Assembly: GCF_900106995.1 (NCBI RefSeq)
Contig: NZ_FNOK01000008.1
Coordinates: forward strand, 62,001-126,000
Reading direction: 5' to 3'
DNA from: Saccharopolyspora shandongensis
GTDB taxonomy: Bacteria > Actinomycetota > Actinomycetes > Mycobacteriales > Pseudonocardiaceae
Length of the DNA: 64,000 nt
Below are positions 1 to 9,496 of this stretch, in pieces. The notes beneath the pieces are model-generated. The model was not told the DNA's origin, ran no database searches, and saw only the letters and a list, made by a program, of their open reading frames with translations. A program made the position numbers and the translations under genes. How positions within the stretch are numbered: position 1 is the stretch's first letter; the number at the start of each line of letters is the position of its first letter.

Positions 1-465
1 GAAGCGCGGCGCCGGGACGTCGCGATGCGGACCGTCGCCTGCGGCGCCCACGACGTCGCGGCGCTGGGCGCCGAGTTCGACCTCGTGACCTCGCGCTACG
101 TCCTGTGGACGCTGCCCGATCCGGTCGCCGCGCTGCGGGCCTGGCGCGGGATCGTCAAACCCGGCGGCGGCCTGCTGCTCGCCGACGGGGTCTGGCACAC
201 CTGGCGCCACGACCTCCGCCGACTCGGCGCATCGCTGCGGCCCGGCGGCGACCGCCGCTTCCCCTGGCTGCTCCTGCGCGACTACGCGCAGATCGGCCAC
301 GCGACGCCGCACTGGGCTGGCCTGACGGCGAACCGCGCGCGAGCCCTGCTCGCCGCGGGCGGATTCCAGTGCGGCACGCGCCACGACCGGCTCCTCCCCA
401 GATACGCGCGGCCGGTGAGCGCAGACTTCTTCATCCTCGGCACCCGGCCGGCGCAGCTGCCCTGA
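1..465 (+). CDS. SAM-dependent methyltransferase, C-terminal part (5' end outside window)
   Basis: The reading frame is open from the first base, so the gene begins upstream; the first internal ATG at 25 is not a convincing start. The visible part carries the second half of a class I Rossmann methyltransferase: the acidic strand FDLVTSRYVLWTLPDP, then VKPGGGLLLADG, which matches motif III (the glycine turn after strand 5). The N-terminal SAM-binding glycine loop lies outside the window. The substrate cannot be told. It converges on the Mur-ligase-like gene to its right, with under 100 bases between the stops, so the two are not an operon. Confidence 0.75.
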   Translation, partial: EARRRDVAMRTVACGAHDVAALGAEFDLVTSRYVLWTLPDPVAALRAWRGIVKPGGGLLLADGVWHTWRHDLRRLGASLRPGGDRRFPWLLLRDYAQIGHATPHWAGLTANRARALLAAGGFQCGTRHDRLLPRYARPVSADFFILGTRPAQLP

Positions 466-559
466 CGCTCGCGATCAGCGGTGGTACTCGTGCACGCCTC
501 GCGGGCGATCAGCACCCGGTTTCACCGGCACCGTCGGCGCGATGACCACGCGATCAGCG

Positions 560-2053
560 CTACCAGGCGCCGTGGCGGCTCACGCGCGGAACCCGGCCGG
601 CGAGCGCGGCTTCGGCGACGGCGACGTCGTTGAAGGGAAAGCGGATTCCGCCGACCGTCTGGTAGCGCTCGTGGCCCCGGCCCGCGATGAGCACGACATC
701 ACCGGGCTCCGCCCGCTCGACGGCCGCGATGATCGCCCGCCTGCGATCCTCCTGCACCAGCACCTCCGCGCCGCCGCAGCCGATCGTGCCGGTGAGCATC
801 TGGTCGATGATCTCCCCGGGCCGCTCGTCGTAGGGGTCGTCGGCGGTGAAGATCGCGGTGTCGGCGGCCAGCGCGACGCGCCCCATGTCCGGGCGGTTGA
901 ACCGGTCCCGGTTGCCCGCGCTGCCCACCACCAGGTGGACGCGCCCGGCCGGGTTCGCCCGGCGCGCGGTGGCGATCAGCTGGGCCAGCGCCGGCGGCGT
1001 GTGGGCGAAGTCGACCACCACCTGGAACGGCTGGCCGGCGTCCACCCGCTGGTACCGGCCGGGCGGCGGGGCCGCGCCCAGGCCGGCCGCCGCGTCCCGC
1101 CGCGACACCCCCATCAGGCGGGCCGCGGCGTAGGCGGCGGCCAGGTTCGCGGCCTGTCCGCCGCGGGCGGGCGTGGTCAGCTCGACCTCGTCGCACCCGT
1201 CCCGCACGAGAACCCGCATCCCGCCGGGCGTCGCGGTCGCCGCGTCGACCCGCACGTCCGCCAGGCGGGCGCGGCCCACGGTCACCGTCGGCACCCGTGC
1301 CTGGGCCGCCAGCCGCCGCCCCCACGAGTCATCGATGTTGATCACGGCCCGGCGGCAGGCGTCCGGGGTGAACAACGCCGCCTTCGCCGCGTAGTACTGC
1401 TCCGTGGTGCCGTGGTAGTCGAGGTGCTCCGGGCTGAGGTTCGTGAACACCGCGACCTCGGCCGTGACCGGGTCGATGCGGTGCTGGTCGACGGCGTGCG
1501 AGGACACCTCCATGGCCGCCGCCTGGACTCCCGCCGCGCGCATCCGGCACAGGGTCCGCTGGAGCTCGGCGGCGTCCGGGGTGGTCAGTGCCGCCGGGTT
1601 GCGCACCCCGGGGCCCCTGGCCTCCACCGTGGATACGAGGCCCGTGCGGTATCCGGCGGCGGCGAGCGCCGCCTCGATCAGGTGCACCGTGGTGGTCTTG
1701 CCGTTCGTGCCGGTCACGGCGGCGACCGCCAGCGCATCGGCCGGATGCCCGTGCACCGCGGCGGCCACCGGGCCCACCGCCGGGCGCACGGCCGGAACCC
1801 GCACCTGCGGCACCGGCACGTCGACGAACCGCCGCACCAGCAGCGCGCTGGCCCCCGCCGCCACCGCCTCGTCCGCGAAGTCGTGCCCGTCCACGTGCGC
1901 TCCGGGCACGGCGCAGAACAGCGCGCCCCGCCTCACCCACCTGCTGTCCTCGGTGACGTCCAGGACGTCGGTATCGCCGCGCAGCTCGGCATCGGGAAGG
2001 TCCCGAGCGACCTTCGCCAGGCTGATTCCTCCGTGCCGACAACCGCATTCCAT
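560..2053 (-). CDS. Mur-ligase family protein, MurE-like paralogue
   Basis: An ATP-dependent amide ligase of the MurE type (UDP-MurNAc-dipeptide to tripeptide step in peptidoglycan synthesis), 497 residues, a normal MurE length. Visible are the N-terminal UMAG-binding region, the ATP loop TGTNGKTT (about 114-121), TTPDA, the region around the carbamylated lysine (YYAAKAALF), NLSPEHLDYHG and the C-terminal GRGHE motif. Housekeeping actinobacterial MurE has DNPR at the amino-acid site; here the equivalent is DDPYDE (about 404-409), so the arginine that grips meso-diaminopimelate is missing. It stands alone, away from any mur/fts cluster. It is therefore more likely an accessory paralogue with another amino-acid substrate than the essential MurE; this is inference. 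Confidence 0.8.
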   Translation of the reverse strand: MECGCRHGGISLAKVARDLPDAELRGDTDVLDVTEDSRWVRRGALFCAVPGAHVDGHDFADEAVAAGASALLVRRFVDVPVPQVRVPAVRPAVGPVAAAVHGHPADALAVAAVTGTNGKTTTVHLIEAALAAAGYRTGLVSTVEARGPGVRNPAALTTPDAAELQRTLCRMRAAGVQAAAMEVSSHAVDQHRIDPVTAEVAVFTNLSPEHLDYHGTTEQYYAAKAALFTPDACRRAVINIDDSWGRRLAAQARVPTVTVGRARLADVRVDAATATPGGMRVLVRDGCDEVELTTPARGGQAANLAAAYAAARLMGVSRRDAAAGLGAAPPPGRYQRVDAGQPFQVVVDFAHTPPALAQLIATARRANPAGRVHLVVGSAGNRDRFNRPDMGRVALAADTAIFTADDPYDERPGEIIDQMLTGTIGCGGAEVLVQEDRRRAIIAAVERAEPGDVVLIAGRGHERYQTVGGIRFPFNDVAVAEAALAGRVPRVSRHGAW

Positions 2054-2192
2054 CCCGCGTCACCGTGAATTTCCCGAACCGGCGCAAGCTGTCCGCGCAT
2101 CAGGTTTGCAGTGTCGGCCCGACGCCGCCCGCTCGCGAATCGCTGTGCGCACGGGAGAAACGGAAGTGGCTCGTGGTGCGCTCCGTTTGACT

Positions 2193-2213
2193 ACAGTACC
2201 CCCCTAGGGTATA
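2193..2213 (+). promoter_or_regulatory. CsoR-type copper operator upstream of copZ-copA
   Basis: The pseudo-palindrome TACCCCCCTAGGGTA (2197-2211) has the form of actinobacterial CsoR operators: a C-tract and a G-tract around CTAG, flanked by TA. It lies about 55 bases before the chaperone start and runs into the AT-rich TATAAATT, a plausible -10 region. Binding by the Cu(I) repressor CsoR would link the operon to copper excess. No csoR gene is in the window. Confidence 0.6.
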
Positions 2214-2265
2214 AATTGGGCGTCGGCGACGAGCCGGCGCAGATCCAGCGGAAGGGAACGTCGAC

Positions 2266-2475
2266 GTGATCGAGGCCAACTACACCGTGACCGGCATGAC
2301 CTGCGACCACTGCGTGCGGTCGGTGACCGAGGAGATCACCAAGATCGGCTCGGTCGCGGACGTCCGGGTCGACCTGCCGACCGGCGCCGTGACCGTCCGC
2401 AGCGCGGAACCGGTGAGCGCCGCGGACGTGCGCGAAGCGATCGAGGAAGCCGGATACGAACTGGCCGCCGGCTGA
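2266..2475 (+). CDS. copZ: Copper chaperone, heavy-metal-associated (HMA) domain protein
   Basis: A 69-residue single HMA domain with the Cu(I)-binding loop GMTCDHC at about residues 9-15 and the usual beta-alpha-beta-beta-alpha-beta length. CopZ-type proteins carry cuprous ions in the cytosol and hand them to the N-terminal domain of the P1B-ATPase or to the CsoR repressor. It is the first gene after the CsoR-like operator and lies 269 bases before copA on the same strand, so the two are probably co-regulated. The start is GTG at 2266; AAGGGAA a few bases upstream is a suitable ribosome site. Confidence 0.88.
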   Translation: MIEANYTVTGMTCDHCVRSVTEEITKIGSVADVRVDLPTGAVTVRSAEPVSAADVREAIEEAGYELAAG

Positions 2476-2744
2476 GGCGCCGAACGGATCCGCGCGGAGC
2501 CGGCACGAAAGGGTCGTGATGAACGCAGCAGCGAAGCCCGCCGCCCACGGTGCGGTGGCCGCGCTCGACTCCTCCCCCATCACCACCGGCTCGTCGAGGC
2601 CGACGGACGCACCCGAGCCGAGGCACCCGCCCGGCTGCGCTTGGGCTTCCAGCACGGCGGTACGGTCCGCACCGCGGAATTCGCAGGCAACGCGCAGGAG
2701 CCGGTGGACGGCCACGGCGGTCACGGGTGAACAGGAGAACTCCG
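2476..2744 (+). other. Gap between copZ and copA with a coding-like frame but no start codon
   Basis: No gene can be firmly called. One forward frame is open for about 80 codons to a stop at 2728-2730, just before the copA ribosome site. Its C-terminal part reads like GC-rich coding sequence and is rich in His and Gly (HHRLVEADG, then GHGGHG before the stop), but it has no ATG, GTG or TTG in a good context. A different frame gives a GTG/ATG-started 79-residue reading frame from 2516. This may be a decayed or very short copper-related gene, or simply leader sequence. Confidence 0.3.
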
Positions 2745-5051
2745 ATGAGCACTGAGACAAGTCCCACCGCGGAGATCGAACTGGCCATCGGCGGCATGAC
2801 CTGCGCCTCCTGCGCCGCCCGGGTCGAACGGCGGCTCGGCAAGCTCGACGGCGTCACCGCAACGGTCAACTACGCCACCGAGAAGGCCAAGATCAGCTAC
2901 CCCGCTGGACTAGACCCGAAGGAACTGGTCGAGCAGGTCGAGGCCGCCGGCTACACCGCCGAGCTGCCCCTCCCGCCCCGCGAGTCCGAAGTGGACGAAA
3001 CGGCGCCCGAGGACCCGACGAAGCCCCTGCGGGACCGGCTGATCGTCTCGGCCGTGCTGTCCGTTCCGGTGATCGCGCTGGCGATGGCGCCGGCCCTGCA
3101 GTTCACCTACTGGCAGTGGATCTCGCTCACCCTCGCCGCGCCCGTCGTGGTGTGGGGCGCGTGGCCGTTCCACAAGGCCGCGTGGACGAACCTGCGCCAC
3201 GGCGCGGCCACCATGGACACGCTGATCTCCATGGGCACGCTCGCCGCGTTCCTGTGGTCGCTCTACGCACTGCTGTTCGGCACCGCCGGCGTCCCCGGCA
3301 TGACCCACCCGTTCGAGCTGACCATCCAGCGCATGAGCGGCGACGGCAACATCTACCTCGAAGTCGCCGCCGGGGTCACGACGTTCATCCTCGCCGGCCG
3401 CTACTTCGAGGCCCGCTCCAAGCGCCGGGCCGGTGCCGCGCTGCGGGCGCTGCTGGAACTCGGCGCCAAGGACGTCGCGGTACTGCGCGGCGACCGCGAG
3501 GTCCGCATCCCGACCGATCAGCTCGCCGTCGGCGACCGGTTCGTCGTCCGGCCCGGCGAGAAGATCGCCACGGACGGCGTCATCGAGGAGGGCAGCTCGG
3601 CCGTCGACGCGAGCATGCTCACCGGCGAGTCCGTGCCCGTGGAGGTCGGTGCCGGCGACAGCGTCGTGGGCGCCACCGTCAACGCCGGTGGCCGGCTGGT
3701 CGTCCGCGCCACCCGCGTCGGCTCCGACACCCAGCTGGCCCAGATGGCCAAGCTCGTCGAGGACGCGCAGAACGGCAAGGCCGCCGTGCAGCGGCTGGCG
3801 GACCGGATCTCCGCGGTGTTCGTGCCCATCGTCATCGCGCTGGCGATCGGGACCCTCGGGTTCTGGCTCGGCTCCGGTGCCGGTGCCGCGGCGGCGTTCA
3901 CGGCCGCGGTGGCGGTGCTGATCATCGCCTGTCCGTGCGCCCTGGGCCTGGCCACGCCGACCGCGCTGCTGGTCGGCACCGGGCGCGGCGCGCAGATGGG
4001 CATCCTCATCAAGGGCCCGGAAGTGCTGGAATCGACCCGACGCATCGACACCATCGTGCTGGACAAGACCGGCACCGTCACCAGTGGGCAGATGTCGCTC
4101 GTCGCGGTGCACGCCGCCGACGGAGTCGACGAGGACGTGGCGCTGCGGCTGGCTGGTGCGGCGGAGAACGCGTCGGAGCACCCGATCGCCAAGGCGATCG
4201 CCCGGGGTGCGATCGAGCGCGTGGGCGAGCTGCCCGCCGTCGAGGAGTTCACCAACGTCGAGGGTCTGGGCGTGCAGGCGGTCATCGACGGTCGAGCCGT
4301 GCTCGTCGGGCGGCCGGCGCTGCTGGAGCAGTGGAGCCAGCCGCTGACCGAGGAGCTGGCCGCGGCGCAGGCCGACGCCGAACGGCAGGGCCGCACGGCC
4401 GTCGCCGTGGCGTGGGACGGCGCCGCCCGGGCGGTGCTGGAGGTCGCCGACACCGTCAAGCCGACGTCCGCCGAGGCCATCGCCGGACTGCGCAAGCTCG
4501 GGCTGAAGCCGGTGCTGCTCACCGGCGACAACGAGACCGTGGCGCGCACCGTCGCGGCCGAGGTGGGCATCGACGAGGTGATCGCCGAGGTCCTGCCGCA
4601 GGACAAGGTCGACGTGATCAAGCAGCTGCAGTCCGAGGGCCGCGTGGTGGCCATGGCCGGTGACGGCGTCAACGACGCCGCCGCGCTCGCCCAGGCCGAC
4701 CTCGGCCTGGCCATGGGCACCGGCACCGACGTCGCCATCGAGGCCAGCGACCTGACCCTGGTGCGCGGCGATCTCCGCGCCGCGGTGGACGCCATCCGGC
4801 TGTCCCGCCGCACGCTCGGCACGATCCAGGGCAACCTGTTCTGGGCCTTCGCCTACAACGTCGCGGCCCTGCCGCTGGCCGCGACCGGGCTGCTCAACCC
4901 GATGATCGCCGGGGCGGCGATGGCGTTCAGCTCGGTGTTCGTGGTCGGCAACAGCCTGCGGCTGCGCCGCTTCCGCAGCACCATCACCGAAGAACCGCTG
5001 CCCGGCGCGACCGAGCGCGAAGCGGTTCCGGCGGCCGCCCTCCGCGGCTGA
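2745..5051 (+). CDS. copA: Copper-translocating P1B-type ATPase
   Basis: An integral membrane Cu(I) efflux pump, 768 residues, typical CopA length. In order: one N-terminal HMA domain with GMTCASC (about 17-23), transmembrane helices, the TGES actuator motif (about 293), the CPC metal-transport motif in the sixth helix (about 396), the phosphorylated aspartate in DKTGT (about 440), the nucleotide-binding SEHP motif (about 478) and GDGVND (about 640). The frame stays open upstream, but ATG 2745 is chosen because GGAGAA lies six bases before it and the HMA domain follows directly. It forms a copper resistance unit with the chaperone upstream. Confidence 0.95.
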   Translation: MSTETSPTAEIELAIGGMTCASCAARVERRLGKLDGVTATVNYATEKAKISYPAGLDPKELVEQVEAAGYTAELPLPPRESEVDETAPEDPTKPLRDRLIVSAVLSVPVIALAMAPALQFTYWQWISLTLAAPVVVWGAWPFHKAAWTNLRHGAATMDTLISMGTLAAFLWSLYALLFGTAGVPGMTHPFELTIQRMSGDGNIYLEVAAGVTTFILAGRYFEARSKRRAGAALRALLELGAKDVAVLRGDREVRIPTDQLAVGDRFVVRPGEKIATDGVIEEGSSAVDASMLTGESVPVEVGAGDSVVGATVNAGGRLVVRATRVGSDTQLAQMAKLVEDAQNGKAAVQRLADRISAVFVPIVIALAIGTLGFWLGSGAGAAAAFTAAVAVLIIACPCALGLATPTALLVGTGRGAQMGILIKGPEVLESTRRIDTIVLDKTGTVTSGQMSLVAVHAADGVDEDVALRLAGAAENASEHPIAKAIARGAIERVGELPAVEEFTNVEGLGVQAVIDGRAVLVGRPALLEQWSQPLTEELAAAQADAERQGRTAVAVAWDGAARAVLEVADTVKPTSAEAIAGLRKLGLKPVLLTGDNETVARTVAAEVGIDEVIAEVLPQDKVDVIKQLQSEGRVVAMAGDGVNDAAALAQADLGLAMGTGTDVAIEASDLTLVRGDLRAAVDAIRLSRRTLGTIQGNLFWAFAYNVAALPLAATGLLNPMIAGAAMAFSSVFVVGNSLRLRRFRSTITEEPLPGATEREAVPAAALRG

Positions 5052-5070
5052 CCGCAAGCGGGACACCCCG

Positions 5071-5106
5071 ATGAGCGGTTCCGGCAACCCTGCCGGAACC
5101 GCTCAT
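5071..5106 (+). terminator. Strong hairpin after copA
   Basis: A perfect 16-base-pair inverted repeat (5071-5086 with 5091-5106) around the four-base loop ACCC, beginning 20 bases after the copA stop. No T-run follows, as is usual for actinomycete terminators. Confidence 0.75.
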
Positions 5107-5140
5107 CCGCATCCCGGCCCCACAAGCCGGGCAGGCGAAG

Positions 5141-5184
5141 CGAACGGCCTGTTCACCTCGCCCATCGAGACGAACGGTCCGTTC
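5141..5184 (+). repeat. Hairpin repeat element, copy 1 (imperfect)
   Basis: The left arm 5141-5160 and right arm 5166-5184 are imperfect inverse copies built around the core GAACGG-CC-GTTC followed by ACCTCG. The same element occurs near 19.78 kb and 48.50 kb. All three lie where genes converge, so a two-way terminator role is likely. This copy has four mismatches between its arms. Confidence 0.6.
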
Positions 5185-5283
5185 ACTTCACGTGGCGGGA
5201 ACTCCCCTATCGCACGTAGACGATCGCGGACCCCGATCCGCGACTGCCCGATGCTCCGGTTCTCATCCCAGGAAGGACGATCG

Positions 5284-5484
5284 ATGCGCACGCTCATCCG
5301 TCTACAACGGACGTTCCAGCGCGGGCAGGTGCACGGGAACCTGGCTGCCGCCGTGCACCTCTGCTGCCACCGGCTCGTGCCCGCCGCCAGGGCCGGGCTC
5401 CGGCGGCGCGGAGCGTTCGGCGAAGTGGCCGTCGAGGTCACCGCCACCGCGCTGGCGGCCTGCCGGCGCACGTCGCGGAAGTGA
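5284..5484 (+). CDS. Small hypothetical protein, 66 residues
   Basis: ATG 5284 is preceded by GGAAGGA at a good distance. The 66-residue product is very basic (many Arg) with a few Cys and His, has no membrane segment and matches no family I know. It ends directly against the stop of the acetyltransferase gene on the other strand. The composition is compatible with chance coding in GC-rich DNA, so its reality rests mainly on the ribosome site. Confidence 0.35.
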   Translation: MRTLIRLQRTFQRGQVHGNLAAAVHLCCHRLVPAARAGLRRRGAFGEVAVEVTATALAACRRTSRK

Positions 5485-6249
5485 TCAGCCGGTGATGGCG
5501 TGCTCGGCGTACTGCCCGCAGGAGCGGAATCCGAGGCGGCGGTAGACGGGCTCGCCGTCCGCTGACGCCTGCAGGACCGCGATGCGGTGGCCTGCGGCGC
5601 GGGCCGTGTGGAGCGCCGCCAGCGTCATGGCGCCGCCGTAGCCGCGCCGGCGGTGGTCGGCGAGCGTGCAGATGTTGTAGATCCCGGCGACTCCCGCGTG
5701 GCAGAACACCTCGGCCGAGCAGACCGGTCGGCCCGCCGCGTAGCCGACCAGGTAGCTAGCCGGGCAGTCGGCGGCCAGCGCCTGCGGGGCCGCCAGGGCG
5801 AAGAAGCGGCGCACCGTTTCGGCGGGCGGATCCCAGTTCGCGGCGAGCACCGTCGCGTAGTCGGCGAGCTGCTCGGGCGTGGTCACCGGTCGGATCTTCA
5901 GCCCCTCCGCACGCGGCTGCGGCACGGAATCGTCCAGCTCCGCCCACATCGCCGTCTCGCGCTCGGCGGCCGGGAGACCTGCATCCGTCAGGAGGGCGCT
6001 CAGATCCGCCGGCTCGGAGGCCGGGCCCACCCACCAGGAGAACGGACGGCCGGTGGCGGCCAGCGCCCGGATCGTCTCGGCGATCCGGGCAGGCGCGGCT
6101 TCCGGGGCGAAGCGGGCAGCCGCGACGATGTTGAAGGTGTCGTCGTCGAGCCCGCTGTCGGCGACGACGAGGTCGCCGGTCTCCACCGCGGTCGCGCCGC
6201 TCAAGCTCCGGTGCAGGTGGCACGCGTGCTCGGCCAGGTTCTGTTCCAT
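5485..6249 (-). CDS. GNAT family N-acetyltransferase
   Basis: An acyl-CoA-dependent N-acetyltransferase of about 254 residues. The acetyl-CoA pyrophosphate loop is seen as [10 protein letters not shown] in the C-terminal third, followed by the VYRRLGF strand near the end. The N-terminal half resembles a second, degenerate GNAT-like fold, as in the two-domain members of this family; the acceptor is unknown. The frame is open to a GTG at 6315, but ATG 6249 ([11 protein letters not shown]) is preferred because that opening is typical of the family. It is transcribed toward copA and ends at the small ORF. Confidence 0.8.
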   Translation of the reverse strand: MEQNLAEHACHLHRSLSGATAVETGDLVVADSGLDDDTFNIVAAARFAPEAAPARIAETIRALAATGRPFSWWVGPASEPADLSALLTDAGLPAAERETAMWAELDDSVPQPRAEGLKIRPVTTPEQLADYATVLAANWDPPAETVRRFFALAAPQALAADCPASYLVGYAAGRPVCSAEVFCHAGVAGIYNICTLADHRRRGYGGAMTLAALHTARAAGHRIAVLQASADGEPVYRRLGFRSCGQYAEHAITG

Positions 6250-6408
6250 CCGCGCCGGCAGGTCGCCCGCGGAAACCGGTTTCGTCGTCGGTCGCACGAG
6301 GCCCGATCCCACCACACGCGCGGTCCGGAGCGCACGCCGATTTCGAGCACAGCACCGGCCGCGGCCCTCCCCGGTGAGGACCGCGGCCGGTGGATTTCCC
6401 CTGCGGGG

Positions 6409-7734
6409 TCAGTGGATGGCGATCAGCCCGAGGCCGAAGCCGGCGGTGATGACGACGGCGCAGACCACGAGCGCCCACTTGATCGCGAAGCGGTGGTGGT
6501 CGCCCAGGTCGACCTTCGCCAGTCCGATGAGGACGTACATCGCGGGCACCAGCGGGCTGAGCATGTGGATCGGCTGGCCGAGCAGGGAGGCGCGGGCGAT
6601 CTCCATCGCGCCGATGCCGTGCTGGGCGCCCGCCTCGGCCAGGATCGGCATGACGCCGAAGTAGAAGGCGTCGTTGCTCATGAAGAACGTGAACGGCACG
6701 CTCAGCACCGCGACGATGATGCTGAAGAACGGGAACAGCGCGTCCGGCATCGCGGTCAGCAGGTAGTGCGCCATCTGCTCGATCATCCCGGTGCCCGAGA
6801 GCACGCCGGTGAACACCGCCGCCGCGAACACCATCGCGACCACCGCGACCACGCTGTCGGCGTGCGAGGCGATGCGGGCGCGCTGCTGCTCCAGCCGCGG
6901 GTAGTTGACGATCAGCGCGATCCCGCAGCCGATCATGAACAGCACCGCGATCGGCAGGACGCCGATGATGAGCGCGGTGAGCAGCGTGATCGTCAGCGCG
7001 GCGTTGAACCAGAACAGCTTCGGGCGCAGCGACTCGCGGTCGGGGGCGAGGACGTCGAAGTCCGCCGAGCCCCCGTGGTAGGTGTCGGGCCCGCCCGCCC
7101 CGACGAGCACGGGCGCGGCGGTGCGCAGCCGGGCGCGCTCGCGCAGGCCGATGGCGTAGGCGATGACGAACACGGTGGCCAGCCCGGCGACCAGCGCGGG
7201 GATCATCGGGACGAACAGCTCCTGCGGGTCCAGCTTCAGCGCGCTGGCGGCCCGCGCCGCCGGGCCGCCCCAGGGCACGACGTTGAGGACCGCGTTGGTC
7301 ATGCAGGCCAGGCCGGTCATCAGCACCGGGCTGACGCCCAGCTTGCGGTAGATCGGCAGCAGCGCCGAGACCGTGATCATGAACGTGGTCGTGCCATCGC
7401 CGTCCAGCGACACCACCGCCACCAGGGCGACCGTGCCCATGATCAGCCGCAGCGGGTCGTTGTGGGTCAGCCGGACCACCGCGCGGGCGATCGGGTCGAA
7501 CAGCCCGGCGTCGATCATGATGCCGAAGTAGAGGATCGCGAACAGCAGCATGGCGGCCGTCGGGGCGACGGACTTGATGCCGTCGGTGATCATGTCGCCG
7601 AGGTCCGGCGCGAAGCCGCCGAGCACCGCGAACGCCACTGGGACCACGATCAGCGACACCATCGGGGAGAGCCGTTTGCTCATCACCAGGTAGAGGAAAA
7701 CGGTAACCATGCACAAACCGAGCAGCGCGATCAA
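6409..7734 (-). CDS. CitMHS family metal-citrate:proton symporter
   Basis: A polytopic membrane transporter of 441 residues, the usual CitMHS length, with about 11-12 hydrophobic segments. Members import citrate complexed with Mg2+, Ca2+ or other divalent metals. TTG 7734 is chosen as start because AGGAGGAG lies just upstream and because IALLGLCMVTVFLYLVMSKRLS gives the normal family N-terminus; the only ATG in frame (7710) would cut this off. It is divergent from a CitA/CitB-type two-component system, which is expected to induce it when citrate is present. Confidence 0.88.
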   Translation of the reverse strand: MIALLGLCMVTVFLYLVMSKRLSPMVSLIVVPVAFAVLGGFAPDLGDMITDGIKSVAPTAAMLLFAILYFGIMIDAGLFDPIARAVVRLTHNDPLRLIMGTVALVAVVSLDGDGTTTFMITVSALLPIYRKLGVSPVLMTGLACMTNAVLNVVPWGGPAARAASALKLDPQELFVPMIPALVAGLATVFVIAYAIGLRERARLRTAAPVLVGAGGPDTYHGGSADFDVLAPDRESLRPKLFWFNAALTITLLTALIIGVLPIAVLFMIGCGIALIVNYPRLEQQRARIASHADSVVAVVAMVFAAAVFTGVLSGTGMIEQMAHYLLTAMPDALFPFFSIIVAVLSVPFTFFMSNDAFYFGVMPILAEAGAQHGIGAMEIARASLLGQPIHMLSPLVPAMYVLIGLAKVDLGDHHRFAIKWALVVCAVVITAGFGLGLIAIH

Positions 7735-7799
7735 CGCTCCTCCTCCCCGCGGACCGACGGTGGTCCTCGTTACAACGGCGTTTCGTTCTGCGGAACCGT

Positions 7800-7817
7800 A
7801 GGTGACCCCGTTCACCT
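7800..7817 (+). promoter_or_regulatory. Inverted repeat in the citrate divergent promoter region
   Basis: AGGTGA (7800-7805) and TCACCT (7812-7817) form an inverted repeat between the transporter and the sensor kinase genes. It is a candidate binding site for the response regulator at 9493-10161. The neighbouring stretch 7858-7879 also has a tandem CGCGTTTTG repeat. Confidence 0.35.
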
Positions 7818-7897
7818 TGGGGAGGGTTGTCGACGTTGTCCGCCTATCCCGCGTTCGCCGCGTTTTGCGCGTTTTGCTCGCCGAGTAGAGTCGAGGG

Positions 7898-9496
7898 ATG
7901 TCACGCCGCCCGATGCGGTTCGCGCGGCAGGCCCTGGTCCTCCAGATCTGCTTGATCGCCCTGGTCACCGCGATCGGTTTCGTCCTCGTCGCGTCCCTGC
8001 TCGACCGCAACCTCGTCGACCAGTACGGCCAGCGCGCCCTCGCCGTCGCCCGCTCGGTGGCCGCCGACAGCGACCTGGGCGGCGCGGTCGCGCGACGCGA
8101 CCTGCCGCAGGTGCGCGATCAGGCCGAGCGGGCCCGCGCCGCCACCGGCGCGCTGTTCGTCGTCGTCACCGACCGCAACGGCATCCGGCTGGCCCACCCG
8201 GACGCCGCCAAGATCGGCGAGCCGGTCAGCACCGACCCGAGCTGGGTGCTCACCGGCCACGAGGTCGTCGACGTGCAGCGCGGCACGCTGGGCGTCTCCG
8301 CGCGGGGCAAGGTCCCGCTGCGCACCCCGGACGGCGCGATCGTCGGGCAGGTGAGCGTCGGTTTCGACGCCGAGGACATCAGCGACGCGTTCCTGCGCCT
8401 GATCGGGAACACCGCGGCGTTCACCGGCGGGGCGCTGCTGGTCGGCGTGGCCGGGGCGGCGTGGCTCACCCGCATGCTCAAGCGGCGCACCCTGGGGCTG
8501 GAGCCGCAGGAACTGGCGGAGTTGGTGCGCCAGCGCGAGGCGGTGCTCTTCGGCATCCGCGAGGGCGTCCTCGCCGTCGACGCCGACGGCCGCGTCTCGG
8601 TGCGCAACCGCGAGGCCGAGCGGCTGCTGGACACGCCGATCGAGGTCGGCACCCCGGCCGCCGAGCTGGCCATCCCCCAGCGGCTCCGGGACGTGCTCGC
8701 CGAACGCCGGCCCGCCGACGACCTGATCACCGTGACCGGCGACCGGATGCTGGTGGTCAACCACCGCCCCGTCGTCCGCGGCGGCACCGAGCTCGGCAGC
8801 GTGCTGACCCTCCGCGACCAGACCGATCTCGCGGCGCTCAGCCGGGAACTGGAATCGGTGCGCAGCATGACCGACACGCTGCGCGCCCAGCGGCACGAGT
8901 TCACCAACCGGCTGCACACCCTCTCCGGGCTGCTCCAGACCGGGCGGCACCAGGAAGCGGTCGAGTACGTGCAGGCGCTTTCCTCCGGGTCGGTCGCCCG
9001 GCTCGGCCCGGCGACCGAGGCGGTGCGCGATCCCTACCTGGTCGCGTTCCTGTCCGCCAAGAAGGCGGTCGCGGCGGAACGCGGCGTCGAGCTGGAGCTC
9101 GGCGAGACGAGCTGGGTGCCGTCGGCGGCGATCGCCCCGGTCGAGGTCATGACCGTCGTCGGGAACCTGGTCGACAACGCGATCGACGCGGCGCGGCTGG
9201 GATCGGCCCGCCCGGCCCGCGTCGAAGTGGACCTGCTCGCCGACGGCACGACGCTGCACGTGTCCGTTGTGGACACCGGCGACGGCGTGCCGGAACCGTT
9301 GCGGGAGAAGATCTTCACCGAGGGCGTGTCGACGAAGGGCGCCGACGGCAACGGGCTGGGGCTCGCGCTGTGCCGGCAGGCGGCGCGCAGCCTCGGTGGC
9401 GACGTGCGGCTGGCCGATGCCGGCGAGGCCCGCGGGACGGTGTTCGTCGCGGTGCTGCCGGGCGTTCTCGAAACCAACCAGGAGGTGGCGCTGTGA
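7898..9496 (+). CDS. CitA/DcuS-type sensor histidine kinase
   Basis: A membrane sensor of 532 residues. An N-terminal helix (about 13-35) is followed by an extracytoplasmic Cache/PAS-like domain, recognised by GLFVVV-like and RLAHPD strands (about 60-170), a second helix (about 175-200), a cytosolic PAS domain, the phospho-accepting histidine in QRHEFTNRLH (H333), and a HATPase domain with NLVDNAIDAA, DTGDGVP and GNGLGLAL. This layout is that of citrate and C4-dicarboxylate sensors. It overlaps the next gene by four bases (GTGA) and is divergent from the CitMHS transporter, so citrate is the likely signal. Confidence 0.9.
   Translation: MSRRPMRFARQALVLQICLIALVTAIGFVLVASLLDRNLVDQYGQRALAVARSVAADSDLGGAVARRDLPQVRDQAERARAATGALFVVVTDRNGIRLAHPDAAKIGEPVSTDPSWVLTGHEVVDVQRGTLGVSARGKVPLRTPDGAIVGQVSVGFDAEDISDAFLRLIGNTAAFTGGALLVGVAGAAWLTRMLKRRTLGLEPQELAELVRQREAVLFGIREGVLAVDADGRVSVRNREAERLLDTPIEVGTPAAELAIPQRLRDVLAERRPADDLITVTGDRMLVVNHRPVVRGGTELGSVLTLRDQTDLAALSRELESVRSMTDTLRAQRHEFTNRLHTLSGLLQTGRHQEAVEYVQALSSGSVARLGPATEAVRDPYLVAFLSAKKAVAAERGVELELGETSWVPSAAIAPVEVMTVVGNLVDNAIDAARLGSARPARVEVDLLADGTTLHVSVVDTGDGVPEPLREKIFTEGVSTKGADGNGLGLALCRQAARSLGGDVRLADAGEARGTVFVAVLPGVLETNQEVAL

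Noticed and set aside
542..2068. A 508-codon forward open frame opposite the Mur ligase gene
   Set aside because: TGTNGKTT and the other Mur-ligase motifs are read on the minus strand. The forward translation is typical antisense composition.
2910..5087. A 725-codon reverse open frame opposite copA
   Set aside because: All P-type ATPase motifs are on the plus strand; the reverse frame is rich in His, Arg, Gly and Asp without any family features.
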